Shown here piece by piece: positions 17,405 through 26,201 of a stretch of 64,000 nucleotides of DNA. The notes under the pieces are model-generated. The model was not told the DNA's origin, searched no databases, and saw nothing but the letters and a program-made list of their open reading frames with translations. Location of the stretch: positions 48,480 through 112,479 of the forward strand of contig CACIBE010000006.1 of assembly GCA_902584805.1 (NCBI GenBank), written 5' to 3'. The translations under genes and the position numbers were made by a program. This DNA is from an uncultured Alphaproteobacteria bacterium. Its GTDB lineage: Bacteria > Pseudomonadota > Alphaproteobacteria > HIMB59 > GCA-002718135. Each line of letters starts with the position of its first letter. Position 1 is the first letter of the stretch.

Positions 17405-19409
17405 TTTTTTTAAGGAATTCTTTTTCGTTCAAAATCTTAATTCCTAATTCTGTTGCTTTATTTATTTTTGACCCTGCTTTTTCTCCAGCAATTAGAAAAT
17501 CTGTTTTTTTACTAATACTAGATAATATTTTTGCACCTTTAGTTTTTGCTAAATATTTAGCTTCATCTCTTGATAATTCGGATAATGTTCCAGTAAAAAC
17601 TAAATGTTTATTTGAAAAAAAATTATTTAATGCTTCATTCTTTATAAATGAAATTGATAAATGATTTTTTAATATTTTAATAGTTTCCTTATTTATATCC
17701 TTTGAAAAAAAATCTATAATTGAAGAAATTGCTTTTGGTCCTAAACCGTCAATATTTTCTAACATGCTTATATTATTTGAAGATGAAATAAATACATCTA
17801 GCTGTTTAAACTCATTTGCTAAAATTTCAGCATTAACTTCTCCAATAAATCTAATGCCAAGTGAATAAATAAATTTATCGAGCGATATTTTTTTTGCATT
17901 ATTGATAGAATTAATTAAATTAGTAAAAGATAATTTACCCCAACCATCTAACTCAATTATTTCTGATTCAAACCTTTCAAGATTGAATATATCTTCCACT
18001 TTATTTATGTATTTTAAATTAAATAATTGCTTAACTTGTTTCTCACCAAATCCATCAATATTTAAACTTTTCTTACTGACGAAATGAATTATTCTCCCTA
18101 TTTTTTGTGAACTACAACCATATGTGTTTGTACATCTAAGTATTGCTTCATCTTTTTCTTTTAAAACATTACTCTTACAGATAGGACAATTTCTAGGAGG
18201 TTTTATTTTGGTATTTAATTTACTATTTTTTTTAACTAATCTTGTAACATATGGAATAACATCTCCTGCTCTTTCAATTTCAACAAGATCTAAAACATTT
18301 ATTTTTTTTTTATTTATTTCATCAAAATTATGTAAAGAAGCATTAGATATAATAACACCACCTAAATTCACAGGCTGCAATCTAGCCACAGGTGTTATAG
18401 CGCCAGTTCTTCCAACTTGGAAATCAACAGATTGAATTATAGTATTAGCTTTTTCAGCAGAAAACTTTACGGCAACTGCCCATCTTGGGTTTTTTCCTAC
18501 ATAACCTAATCTTTCTTGTAGTTTAAAACTATTTATTTTTACGACTAATCCATCAATATCATAATCAATACCTGATCTTTTTTGATCTATTTGATTATAA
18601 AATTTAATAATTTCTTCAACTGATTGACATTTTTTACTTAAATTATTTGGGGCAATGTTCCAATTCTTAAGTTGATCATAATAATTCTCAATATTTTCAA
18701 AATTATAAGAACATTTACCTATGCCATGAGGTATAAATTTAAGTGGTCTACTATGACTAATAGAAATATCAAGTTGTCTTAGGCTGCCAGCTGCAGCATT
18801 CCTTGGATTTGCAAATTTAGATTTATTTTCTAACTTAGAATTAAGTTTCTCAAAATCACTTTTATTCAAGAAAACCTCTCCTCTAATTTCAATAAAATCT
18901 GGAAAGTTTTTTTTTAACTCTGATGGAATATTTTTTATATTTAAAATATTTTGAGTAACATCTTCTCCTATAAATCCATCTCCTCTTGTCCCAGCGGAAA
19001 CCAAATTTCCATTTTTATAGACAAGATTTAGAGACAGTCCATCAATTTTTGGTTCACAGATATATTGAAAATCATTATCATTATCTAAATTTAAAAATTT
19101 TACTGAACGTTTTATAAACTCGTTTATATCAGTATTATCAAATGCATTTGAGAGTGAGTACATTTGGGAATTATGTTTTATTTTTTTAAAATTTTCTTTT
19201 ATTTTACTACCATAATTTTTGTTAGGACTATCCCTTAATATTAAATTTGGGTACTTTTTTTCTAAAGTATCATTTTCTTTAATTAAATTATCAAATTCTC
19301 GATCAGTTATTTTAGGTTTATCTAATGTATGATAATTATAATTATGTTCTTTAATTAATTCAGCAAGCTCTTTTAATCTTTTTAAAATTATTTCTTCTTT
19401 ATCCATCAA
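17394..19409 (-). CDS. ligA: NAD-dependent DNA ligase LigA
   Basis: A 671-residue ligase with the complete bacterial layout. The N-terminal Ia domain (YNYHTLDKPKITDREFD) is followed by the adenylation domain with catalytic Lys121 in CEPKIDG and SAGTRGDGFIGEDVT. After this come an OB fold (VGRTGAITPVARLQPV), a four-cysteine zinc finger (CPICKSN, then CTNTYGC), HhH repeats (INIDGFGEKQ-like, IDGLGPKA), and a C-terminal BRCT domain (LVFTGTLSELSRDEAK). It seals Okazaki fragments and repair nicks. Its start overlaps the bamD stop by 11 bp, so the two are one operon on the minus strand. Confidence 0.95.
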   Translation of the reverse strand: MMDKEEIILKRLKELAELIKEHNYNYHTLDKPKITDREFDNLIKENDTLEKKYPNLILRDSPNKNYGSKIKENFKKIKHNSQMYSLSNAFDNTDINEFIKRSVKFLNLDNDNDFQYICEPKIDGLSLNLVYKNGNLVSAGTRGDGFIGEDVTQNILNIKNIPSELKKNFPDFIEIRGEVFLNKSDFEKLNSKLENKSKFANPRNAAAGSLRQLDISISHSRPLKFIPHGIGKCSYNFENIENYYDQLKNWNIAPNNLSKKCQSVEEIIKFYNQIDQKRSGIDYDIDGLVVKINSFKLQERLGYVGKNPRWAVAVKFSAEKANTIIQSVDFQVGRTGAITPVARLQPVNLGGVIISNASLHNFDEINKKKINVLDLVEIERAGDVIPYVTRLVKKNSKLNTKIKPPRNCPICKSNVLKEKDEAILRCTNTYGCSSQKIGRIIHFVSKKSLNIDGFGEKQVKQLFNLKYINKVEDIFNLERFESEIIELDGWGKLSFTNLINSINNAKKISLDKFIYSLGIRFIGEVNAEILANEFKQLDVFISSSNNISMLENIDGLGPKAISSIIDFFSKDINKETIKILKNHLSISFIKNEALNNFFSNKHLVFTGTLSELSRDEAKYLAKTKGAKILSSISKKTDFLIAGEKAGSKINKATELGIKILNEKEFLKKINQ

Positions 19410-20202
19410 AAAAATTTCTAATTTTTTTTAAGAATGTTTCTTCGCTATCATTTTTCTCAACTAAATTATAACTATATTTATACCATTTAGATTCAGGATA
19501 ATTATATCCAAGTAATGCAGCTGTATTATTGCTATCTTCATACATACCCATTTCATAATAAATTTCTACCATTCTGTGCAATGCCTCAGGGGTAAATTTA
19601 GTCATTGAGAATTCATCTACAACTATTTTAAATCTATTTAATGCTGCAAAGTATTTTTTATTGTCTAAATAAAATCTTCCAATTTCCATATGTTTCGCTG
19701 CTATATTTGATTTAACTAAGATAATTTTTTGTCGACTGTCTTTTGCATATTTACTTTCAGGATATCTATTAATAACTTGATCGAAAGATCTTAAAGTAAC
19801 ATCATTATAATATCCATCCAAAGCTTCATCCTGAAGTTGCTCATAATTACACATTGCAATCATATAATAAATATAATCTAAATCTTTATGTGAAGGATAT
19901 TTGTTAATTATTTTATTATAATTTAAAATTGCATTATTATAATCCATTTGAATGTAATCAATAAATGCAATCATTATTTCTGATTGAATTGCTTCATTAG
20001 ATAATGGAAATAGTTTGTTAATTTCGTTAAATTGATCTCTAGCTAATTCTAAGTTTTGATTATCAAAAGTTCTTTTAGCTAATTTGTATAGGTTTTCTGG
20101 ATCATTCAATAGATTTTTATTTTTATCAATATTTGAATTAGTATTATTTGAACAACTAATGCATAGATATAATAATATTAGACAGATAATTTTTTTTATC
20201 AT
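19399..20202 (-). CDS. bamD: Outer-membrane assembly lipoprotein BamD
   Basis: A 267-residue TPR-type protein of the BamD/ComL family. The signal peptide MIKKIICLILLYLCISC ends in a cysteine (Cys17) that is the probable lipidation site, although the -3 residue (Cys) is unusual. TPR-like repeats run through LYKLAKRTFDNQNLELARDQF, YIYYMIAMCNYEQL and SFDQVINRYPESKYAKDSR. It is part of the BAM complex that inserts beta-barrel proteins. In other alphaproteobacteria bamD lies downstream of lpxC with recN and ligA; here it forms a minus-strand pair with ligA upstream of the dcw cluster and recN is missing. Confidence 0.9.
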   Translation of the reverse strand: MIKKIICLILLYLCISCSNNTNSNIDKNKNLLNDPENLYKLAKRTFDNQNLELARDQFNEINKLFPLSNEAIQSEIMIAFIDYIQMDYNNAILNYNKIINKYPSHKDLDYIYYMIAMCNYEQLQDEALDGYYNDVTLRSFDQVINRYPESKYAKDSRQKIILVKSNIAAKHMEIGRFYLDNKKYFAALNRFKIVVDEFSMTKFTPEALHRMVEIYYEMGMYEDSNNTAALLGYNYPESKWYKYSYNLVEKNDSEETFLKKIRNFFDG

Positions 20203-20235
20203 AATTTATTTATATATTTAAATTTAAAAATTTGA

Positions 20236-20982
20236 ATGAAATATATAACGAAATATAAATCTCCTAATTTTAATTCAAGAAAGAATTCAAGAGTACAACT
20301 GATTATAATTCATTATACAGCCTTGAAAAATACCTTAGAAGCTATTTCTTATTTATGCAAAAAGGAGAAAAAAGTTAGCTCTCATTATCTAATTTCTCAA
20401 AATGGAGATGTATATAACTTGGTAGAGGATAAATATAGAGCATGGCATGCAGGACAGGCATTCTGGCATGAAATTACAGATATAAATTCTATTTCTATAG
20501 GGATAGAGCTTGATTATAATCCGAATGGAAAAAATAACAAATTCTCATTTAAAATGATTTATTCATTAAAAAAACTTATTCGTAAATTACTAAAAAATTA
20601 TAAAATTAATAAAAATGGTATTTTAGCACATTCAGATATTGCCCCGTTTAGAAAAAAAGATCCTGGAAAACATTTTCCATGGCAATCACTCTCTTCTTCA
20701 AAGTTAATTTTAAATCTTAGAAAACCAAAAAAAAGAGAAATAAAAATTATAGAAAATTGGTTTCATAGCCATAACTTAAAGTCAAAAAAACAGAAAACAA
20801 TTTTAGCTTTATCATTGATTGGATACGATACACGTGAAGTGTATAAAAATGATAGACTTTATAATAAACTTGTAAGAGCATACAGGAATAGATATTTAAA
20901 TAGCAAAGATATAAATAACAATAAATCTATATATAATACTTTAATTAAACACCTCTTTAATTTTCTATTGACCAAAAATTAA
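20236..20982 (+). CDS. N-acetylmuramoyl-L-alanine amidase (Amidase_2/AmpD type)
   Basis: A 248-residue zinc amidase. Zinc ligands are visible as His in QLIIIHYTA, His in GILAHSDIAP and the ligand in DPGKHFPWQ; YRAWHAGQAFW, with SIGIELDYNP following, is also typical. It cleaves the amide bond between MurNAc and the stem peptide, in recycling or remodelling. No signal peptide is evident, favouring a cytoplasmic AmpD-like recycling role. It lies 33 bp from the divergent bamD gene, and the rnpB promoter overlaps its 3' end. Confidence 0.87.
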   Translation: MKYITKYKSPNFNSRKNSRVQLIIIHYTALKNTLEAISYLCKKEKKVSSHYLISQNGDVYNLVEDKYRAWHAGQAFWHEITDINSISIGIELDYNPNGKNNKFSFKMIYSLKKLIRKLLKNYKINKNGILAHSDIAPFRKKDPGKHFPWQSLSSSKLILNLRKPKKREIKIIENWFHSHNLKSKKQKTILALSLIGYDTREVYKNDRLYNKLVRAYRNRYLNSKDINNNKSIYNTLIKHLFNFLLTKN

Positions 20983-20995
20983 ATAAATTTATTAA
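20968..20995 (+). promoter_or_regulatory. Probable sigma-70 promoter of rnpB
   Basis: TTGACC (20968-20973), a 16-bp spacer and TATTAA (20990-20995). Transcription would start about 7 bp on, at 21001-21003, exactly where the RNase P P1 helix begins. The -35 lies inside the end of the amidase gene. Confidence 0.55.
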
Positions 20996-21001
20996 GAAAG
21001 C

Positions 21002-21335
21002 AGATGGTGCGATGATCGCTTGAGTAATCAAGAGGAAAGTCCGGGCTCCACTGGGGAAAAAACCAGGTAATACCTGGCAAGTGAAAGCTTAGGGAAAGTG
21101 CAACAGAAAATATACCGCCTGAAAAGGTAAGGGTGAAAAGGTAAGGTAAGAGCTTACCGCTTTTTTGGTAACAAAAAAGGCTTTGCAAACCCTTTTTGGA
21201 GCAAGGTCAAATAGGAATAGCAATCAGTCCCAGCTGAGCTATTCGGGTAGACTGCTTGAAGCAAATGGTGACGTTTGTTCTAGATTAATGATCATCAATT
21301 TTATTAAATTACAGAACCCGGCTTATGCACCATCT
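21002..21335 (+). ncRNA. rnpB: RNase P RNA (bacterial class A)
   Basis: The catalytic RNA that matures tRNA 5' ends. The P1 helix pairs AGATGGTGC (21002-21010) with GCACCATCT (21327-21335). The universal block GAGGAAAGTCCGGGCTCC occurs at about 21032-21049, and the 3' conserved block ACAGAACCCGGCTTA at about 21311-21325. A T-run follows the last helix (21335-21340) and probably terminates transcription. Location directly upstream of mraZ is common in alphaproteobacteria. Confidence 0.95.
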
Positions 21336-21384
21336 TTTTTGTTTTTTGAGAACATTCAAAGAACATTTATCATAATTTCACATA

Positions 21385-21419
21385 CCCATTGACGCCCATA
21401 TATTCCCATGATAACCCAT
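21385..21419 (+). promoter_or_regulatory. Four MraZ-type operator repeats
   Basis: CCCAT occurs at 21385, 21395, 21405 and 21415: four copies with an exact 10-bp period (TGGG on the other strand, separated by the 5-nt spacers typical of MraZ boxes). The last copy ends 5 bp before the mraZ ATG, so bound MraZ would cover the translation start. Autoregulation of the dcw operon is inferred. Confidence 0.75.
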
Positions 21420-21424
21420 AATAA

Positions 21425-21886
21425 ATGGATTTATTTGTATCTAAATATATTAATAAAATAGATAAGAAAGGAAGAGTATCTCTACCTTCAAGCTTTAGAA
21501 ATATACTTCCAAAAGCTAATAGAAATGAAATTATTTTATACAAATCTATAAAAACACCTTCCATTGAGGGTTGTGGTGTAGGAAGATTAAACGAAATCGC
21601 AAAAAGAATAAATAATTTAGATTTTTTTTCTGAAGATTATGATGATTTTTCAACATCAATATTTTCAGAAATAATTACAACTAACATTGATAAAGAAGGA
21701 AGATTTTTAATTCCTGAAGAATTAAAAATATATGCTGATATTAAAACTGAAGCCGCCTTTTTTGGTCAAGGCCATTATTTTCAAATTTGGGAGCCAAAAA
21801 AAGGTCTAAAAAATACTGAAGATTCAAGAAGACGTCTTTTAAAAGAAAAAAAATCATTACGAATGATCTTAACACAACAAAAATAA
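21425..21886 (+). CDS. mraZ: MraZ, transcriptional regulator of the dcw cluster
   Basis: A 153-residue protein with two AbrB-like half-domains: KYINKIDKKGRVSLPSSFR (7-25), and NIDKEGRFLIPEEL near 88-101, the duplicated DxKGR motif that defines MraZ. It forms ring oligomers that bind tandem TGGG boxes, four of which lie immediately upstream. It is the first gene of a 17-gene division and cell-wall cluster and is followed by rsmH after 1 bp. Confidence 0.93.
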   Translation: MDLFVSKYINKIDKKGRVSLPSSFRNILPKANRNEIILYKSIKTPSIEGCGVGRLNEIAKRINNLDFFSEDYDDFSTSIFSEIITTNIDKEGRFLIPEELKIYADIKTEAAFFGQGHYFQIWEPKKGLKNTEDSRRRLLKEKKSLRMILTQQK

Positions 21887-21887
21887 T

Positions 21888-22826
21888 ATGGAAAATTTAC
21901 ATAAATCAGTAATGATAAATGAAATAATATCTTTTTTGCCATTAACAAAATCAATAAATGTAATAGATGCAACTTTTGGTGGCGGTGGCTATTCAAAAAC
22001 TATACTTAAAAAATTTAATGTAAATCAATTCTTAGCAATAGATAGGGATCCAATTTCAAAAATATTTGCAAAAGAAATAGAATCTAAATTTTCAAATTTT
22101 ACTCTAATAAATGATAAATTTAGTAGAATTGAAGAAATAGTAAATATTACAAAGTTAAAGGATAAAAAATTTGACATAATTCTTTTCGACTTAGGCACAA
22201 GTTCAAATCAAATAGATAATGCGCAAAGAGGTTTTTCATTCAACAAATCTGGACCACTTGATATGCGAATGGGCTCTTCAGATAAAAATGCTTATGATAT
22301 AATTAATAAATATGAAGAAAAAAATTTAGCTGATATAATTTATAAATATGGAGAAGAGCGTTATTCTAGAGTTATTGCAAAAGAAATAGTAAAAAATAGA
22401 AAAATAAAATTTATAAATGACACTTTAGAATTATCAAACATTATAAAAAATTGTTTACCTAAAAAGAATCAATTAAAAAACAAGATTCATCCAGCAACAA
22501 AAACATTTCAGGCAATTAGAATTTATGTGAATGATGAGTTAAGTGAACTAAAGACGAGTCTAGAAAAAACTTTAAAAATTTTAAATAAAGATGGTTTAAT
22601 TTTAGTAGTTTCTTTCCAAAGTCTAGAAGATAGAATTGTGAAAGATTTTTTTAACCACAAAAGTGGTAAACGATGGCGTTCCTCCCGCCACTACCCGGAG
22701 TTACCTGATAAACCGGCAACTCAACTTAAAATAATCACCAAAAAACCAATATTGCCATCAGCTTCTGAGATTTTAGAAAATCCCAGATCTAGATCAGCAA
22801 AACTTCGGGTAGCTCAGAAAATTTAA
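21888..22826 (+). CDS. rsmH: 16S rRNA (cytosine(1402)-N(4))-methyltransferase RsmH
   Basis: A 312-residue SAM-dependent methyltransferase (formerly MraW). It shows HKSVMINEII at the start, the SAM motif VIDATFGGGGYSK (about 24-36), FDLGTSSNQIDNAQRGFSF and the late block HPATKTFQAIRIYVNDEL. It methylates C1402 of 16S rRNA in the decoding centre. It sits between mraZ and ftsL with 1-2 bp gaps, in the standard position. Confidence 0.95.
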   Translation: MENLHKSVMINEIISFLPLTKSINVIDATFGGGGYSKTILKKFNVNQFLAIDRDPISKIFAKEIESKFSNFTLINDKFSRIEEIVNITKLKDKKFDIILFDLGTSSNQIDNAQRGFSFNKSGPLDMRMGSSDKNAYDIINKYEEKNLADIIYKYGEERYSRVIAKEIVKNRKIKFINDTLELSNIIKNCLPKKNQLKNKIHPATKTFQAIRIYVNDELSELKTSLEKTLKILNKDGLILVVSFQSLEDRIVKDFFNHKSGKRWRSSRHYPELPDKPATQLKIITKKPILPSASEILENPRSRSAKLRVAQKI

Positions 22827-22828
22827 TC

Positions 22829-23143
22829 ATGAAGTATACTAAATCAATTATATTCTTTCTAATTTTTAATTTGATACTAGTTTTTTCAATGATTTTTATC
22901 GCCAACCATACAAGAGAAATCGAAAAAAATAATCAGAAACTAAAAGTTAAAATATCTAAAATTTCAGAAAATTTAAAAATTAATAAAATTGAATTAGCCA
23001 CTCATCAAAATAGCTCATATTTAAAAACAATGTATGAATTATATTTTGATGAATCTCAAAATGATAATGTTCCTCTTATTGTAAAAATGGAAGAACTTTC
23101 AAATCAAGATAAAAATATAAAACTTGTTAGTTCAAATAATTAA
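22829..23143 (+). CDS. ftsL: Cell-division protein FtsL
   Basis: A 104-residue bitopic membrane protein with one N-terminal transmembrane helix (about residues 6-25) followed by a periplasmic coiled-coil segment (REIEKNNQKLKVKISKIS). Sequence conservation in this family is low, so the assignment rests on topology and the fixed position between rsmH and ftsI. It acts in the FtsQLB complex that activates septal peptidoglycan synthesis. Confidence 0.75.
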   Translation: MKYTKSIIFFLIFNLILVFSMIFIANHTREIEKNNQKLKVKISKISENLKINKIELATHQNSSYLKTMYELYFDESQNDNVPLIVKMEELSNQDKNIKLVSSNN

Positions 23144-23146
23144 TTA

Positions 23147-24796
23147 ATGTTAAGTAAACTGAACTTATTTGATAGTGATTCTTTAAAATTACTTCATAGA
23201 AGAGTTTTTTTTTCAATTACAATTTTTATCTTTGTCTATTTTATTTCAATTTATAGAATATCATCAATTATGCTCTTTCCTGATTTAATTGAGGATACTA
23301 ATAATTATATAAAAAAAGATATTAGGGGCAATATTTATGATAGGAATGGAAAAATAATTGCCTCCTCAATTGAGAGCATCTCTTTATCAATTAATCCTAA
23401 TAAGATAAGAAATAAAAAAGAACTTTCTAATAAATTGGGATTAATTCTTGATTTAGATATAAAAAAAATAGAAAAAAAATTATTATCGACAAGTAAATTT
23501 GTTTGGATAAAAAGAAATATATCTCCAATTGAATATCAAGAAATAATTAATCTTGGTGAAATAAATATAAAAGCTCACAAGGAATTTAAAAGAATATATC
23601 CCTATAAAAATACTTTATCACATATTCTTGGATACGTAGATGTTGATCAGAATGGACAGAGTGGAATTGAGAGGTATTTTGAAAATGATCTATCAAAATC
23701 GCAAGATATAACTATTAGTATTGATGCTAATTTACAGCAGTTGGTTAGAGAAAATCTCTTAAAAACAATAAATAATTACAAAGCTGAATCAGGCTTAGCT
23801 ATAGTTATGGATATTAGTAGCGGACAAATCCTATCTTCAGTAAGTTTACCTGATTATAATCCTGAAAACAAATCGTCGTTTAATAACAATAATTTAATAA
23901 ACAGAGTTTTTCAGTCTAATTATGAAATGGGATCAACATTTAAACCAATAACTGCAACTATTGGATTTGATTTAAATATTTTAGATCCTCAGATGACTTT
24001 TGATGTTACAAAAAAATATTTAAATATTGGTGATCATGATAAATACAAAGATAATGGTATTTATGATGTTGAAAAAATAATTGTTGAATCATCCAACATT
24101 GGTACTGCTCAAATTGCTACTTTGATTGGAAAAAATAACCAAAAAGAATTTTTTGAAAAAATAGGTTTCAATAAAAAAATAAATATAGAAAATAAAGAAA
24201 GTTCATCTCCTTTAGGAAATAAAAATAATTGGGGTAAGTTAGAAACAGCAACTATAGGATTTGGTCATGGTTTTGCAATTACACCTCTTCATTTAGTCAA
24301 AGCTTATGCTTCATTGGCAAATAATGGAAACGAGGTCTTCCCTACACTACAATTAAATAAACAATATGAACAAAGACAAATTTTAAATAAGAAAGAATCA
24401 TCAAAATTCTTTATAAATTTATTGAATTCTGTTGTTCTCAAAACCGAGTATACTGGACCTAGAGTAAAAGTAGATGGTTATTCTGTAGGAGGTAAAACGG
24501 GAACATCAGAATTATTAAATCCAAATGGTGGATATTACAAGGATAGAAACTTAACGTCCTTTATTGGAATATTTCCTACAAATAATCCAAAATATGTAGT
24601 TTACACTGCTATTGAATATCCAAAAAAGGAAACAGGCACTAAACAAAGAATGACTGGAGCAAGAGTAAATGCCCCCCTAGTAAAAGATATTATTATAAAT
24701 ATTATAGGTCTTTTTAATATTCCAAAAGATAAAAAAGATGAGCTTCTAAAAGTAGACACAAATTTTTTATATAGAAAATTAAATGTTACTGTCTAA
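23147..24796 (+). CDS. ftsI: Septal peptidoglycan transpeptidase FtsI (PBP3)
   Basis: A 549-residue class B penicillin-binding protein. One transmembrane helix lies near 21-45, followed by the RGNIYDRNG dimerisation block (60-68). Transpeptidase motifs are SxxK with Ser263 (GSTFK), SxN at 315-317 (SSN), and KTG at 450-452 (GGKTGTSE). It crosslinks septal murein with FtsW. Its end overlaps murE by 14 bp. Confidence 0.93.
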   Translation: MLSKLNLFDSDSLKLLHRRVFFSITIFIFVYFISIYRISSIMLFPDLIEDTNNYIKKDIRGNIYDRNGKIIASSIESISLSINPNKIRNKKELSNKLGLILDLDIKKIEKKLLSTSKFVWIKRNISPIEYQEIINLGEINIKAHKEFKRIYPYKNTLSHILGYVDVDQNGQSGIERYFENDLSKSQDITISIDANLQQLVRENLLKTINNYKAESGLAIVMDISSGQILSSVSLPDYNPENKSSFNNNNLINRVFQSNYEMGSTFKPITATIGFDLNILDPQMTFDVTKKYLNIGDHDKYKDNGIYDVEKIIVESSNIGTAQIATLIGKNNQKEFFEKIGFNKKINIENKESSSPLGNKNNWGKLETATIGFGHGFAITPLHLVKAYASLANNGNEVFPTLQLNKQYEQRQILNKKESSKFFINLLNSVVLKTEYTGPRVKVDGYSVGGKTGTSELLNPNGGYYKDRNLTSFIGIFPTNNPKYVVYTAIEYPKKETGTKQRMTGARVNAPLVKDIIINIIGLFNIPKDKKDELLKVDTNFLYRKLNVTV

Positions 24797-26201
24797 TTTA
24801 TCAAAAGTTATAAATGTAAATAAAACATACAATTTTTATAAAAATAAATATTTCTCTGCAATTACTTCCAATTCAAAATTTACTAATAGCAAAACGTTGT
24901 TTGTTTATGACAAAAATATAAAGGTAAAAAAGCTTTATTTAGACGAAGCACTTAAGAATAAAACTCCCGCTATAATTTCGAATAAATATATTAATAATTT
25001 AAAAATTCCTCAATTTCTAGTATCTAATATTAATTTAGAGATCTATTCTTTATTAAATAAGCTTCATAATAATCTTCCTTTTAAAACTCTGGCAGTTACG
25101 GGTACAAATGGAAAGACATCAGTTGTTTGGTATATTTCGAAAATTCTAAATTCATTAAAATATAATAATACAACGGTAGGTACCTTAGGGCATTTTAAAA
25201 ACGGAAAAAAAATAAATAATATAAATTTAACAACTCCTGCTTATGAGGAATTATTTAAATATGGATCTTCGAATAAAAAACAGAAAAATATTTACATTTT
25301 TGAAGCTTCAAGTCATGCTTTAGAACAAAACAGGTTAAGAAATTATCCTATAAATATTGCAGCTATTACAAATATTTCCAAAGATCATCTTGATTACCAT
25401 AAAACGTTCTCAAATTATAAAAAATCTAAAATTAAACTTTTTACTAATCATTTAGAAAGTAATGGATTTGCTATAATTAATTCAAGATTAAAAATCTCAA
25501 CAGAATTAAAAAAAAAATTGATAAAAAAAAATGTCAAATTAAAATATTTTGGAAATAAAAGTATAAAATTAATAAAAATCAAAGATTTTGTATATTTAAA
25601 TATTAATAATAAAAAATATAAACTGAAAAATCTCAAACTTAAAACAAATATAGAATTAGAAAATTTAGAATGCGCCATTACTTGTTGTTTGGCACTTAAT
25701 ATTAGTCAAAACGAAATCATAAAAGTATTATCAAAAGTTACTAATCCTTCCGGCCGCTTAGAAACAATTGAATATAAGAAGAAAAAATCAAAAATTATTA
25801 TTGATTATGCACATACACCAGATGCTTTAAAAAAAATACTTCTTGCATATAAAATCAAAAAATTAAGACCAGCAATTTTATTTGGTTGTGGAGGTGATAG
25901 AGATAAAAGTAAGCGAAAATCAATGGCATTAATTGCAAATAAATACGCTGGTAAAATTTATATAACGGATGACAATCCTAGAAATGAAAATCCATCTAAA
26001 ATAAGAAAAAATATCTTAAAATATTGTCCTAGAGCTGTTGAAGTATCTGGTAGAAGAAAAGCAATTAAAGTAGCTATCAAAGAATTAAAAATGAATGAAA
26101 TTTTAATAGTAGCAGGTAAGGGGCACGAAAAATTTCAAATTTTAAAAAATAAAACGATTAAGTTTGATGACTTTAAAGTTGTGAAACAATTATTAAATTA
26201 A
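24783..26201 (+). CDS. murE: UDP-MurNAc-tripeptide synthetase MurE
   Basis: A 472-residue Mur ligase. The ATP-binding P-loop is VTGTNGKTSV, the central domain has FEASSHALEQNRL, and ITDDNPRNENP contains the DNPR motif of enzymes that add meso-diaminopimelate. It adds the third residue of the stem peptide in the cytoplasm. It overlaps ftsI by 14 bp and shares one base with murF (TAATG). Confidence 0.93.
   Translation: MLLSNLSKVINVNKTYNFYKNKYFSAITSNSKFTNSKTLFVYDKNIKVKKLYLDEALKNKTPAIISNKYINNLKIPQFLVSNINLEIYSLLNKLHNNLPFKTLAVTGTNGKTSVVWYISKILNSLKYNNTTVGTLGHFKNGKKINNINLTTPAYEELFKYGSSNKKQKNIYIFEASSHALEQNRLRNYPINIAAITNISKDHLDYHKTFSNYKKSKIKLFTNHLESNGFAIINSRLKISTELKKKLIKKNVKLKYFGNKSIKLIKIKDFVYLNINNKKYKLKNLKLKTNIELENLECAITCCLALNISQNEIIKVLSKVTNPSGRLETIEYKKKKSKIIIDYAHTPDALKKILLAYKIKKLRPAILFGCGGDRDKSKRKSMALIANKYAGKIYITDDNPRNENPSKIRKNILKYCPRAVEVSGRRKAIKVAIKELKMNEILIVAGKGHEKFQILKNKTIKFDDFKVVKQLLN

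Noticed and set aside
20979..21392. Open frames on both strands between the amidase and mraZ
   Set aside because: They lie over rnpB, whose conserved blocks and P1 helix explain the sequence.
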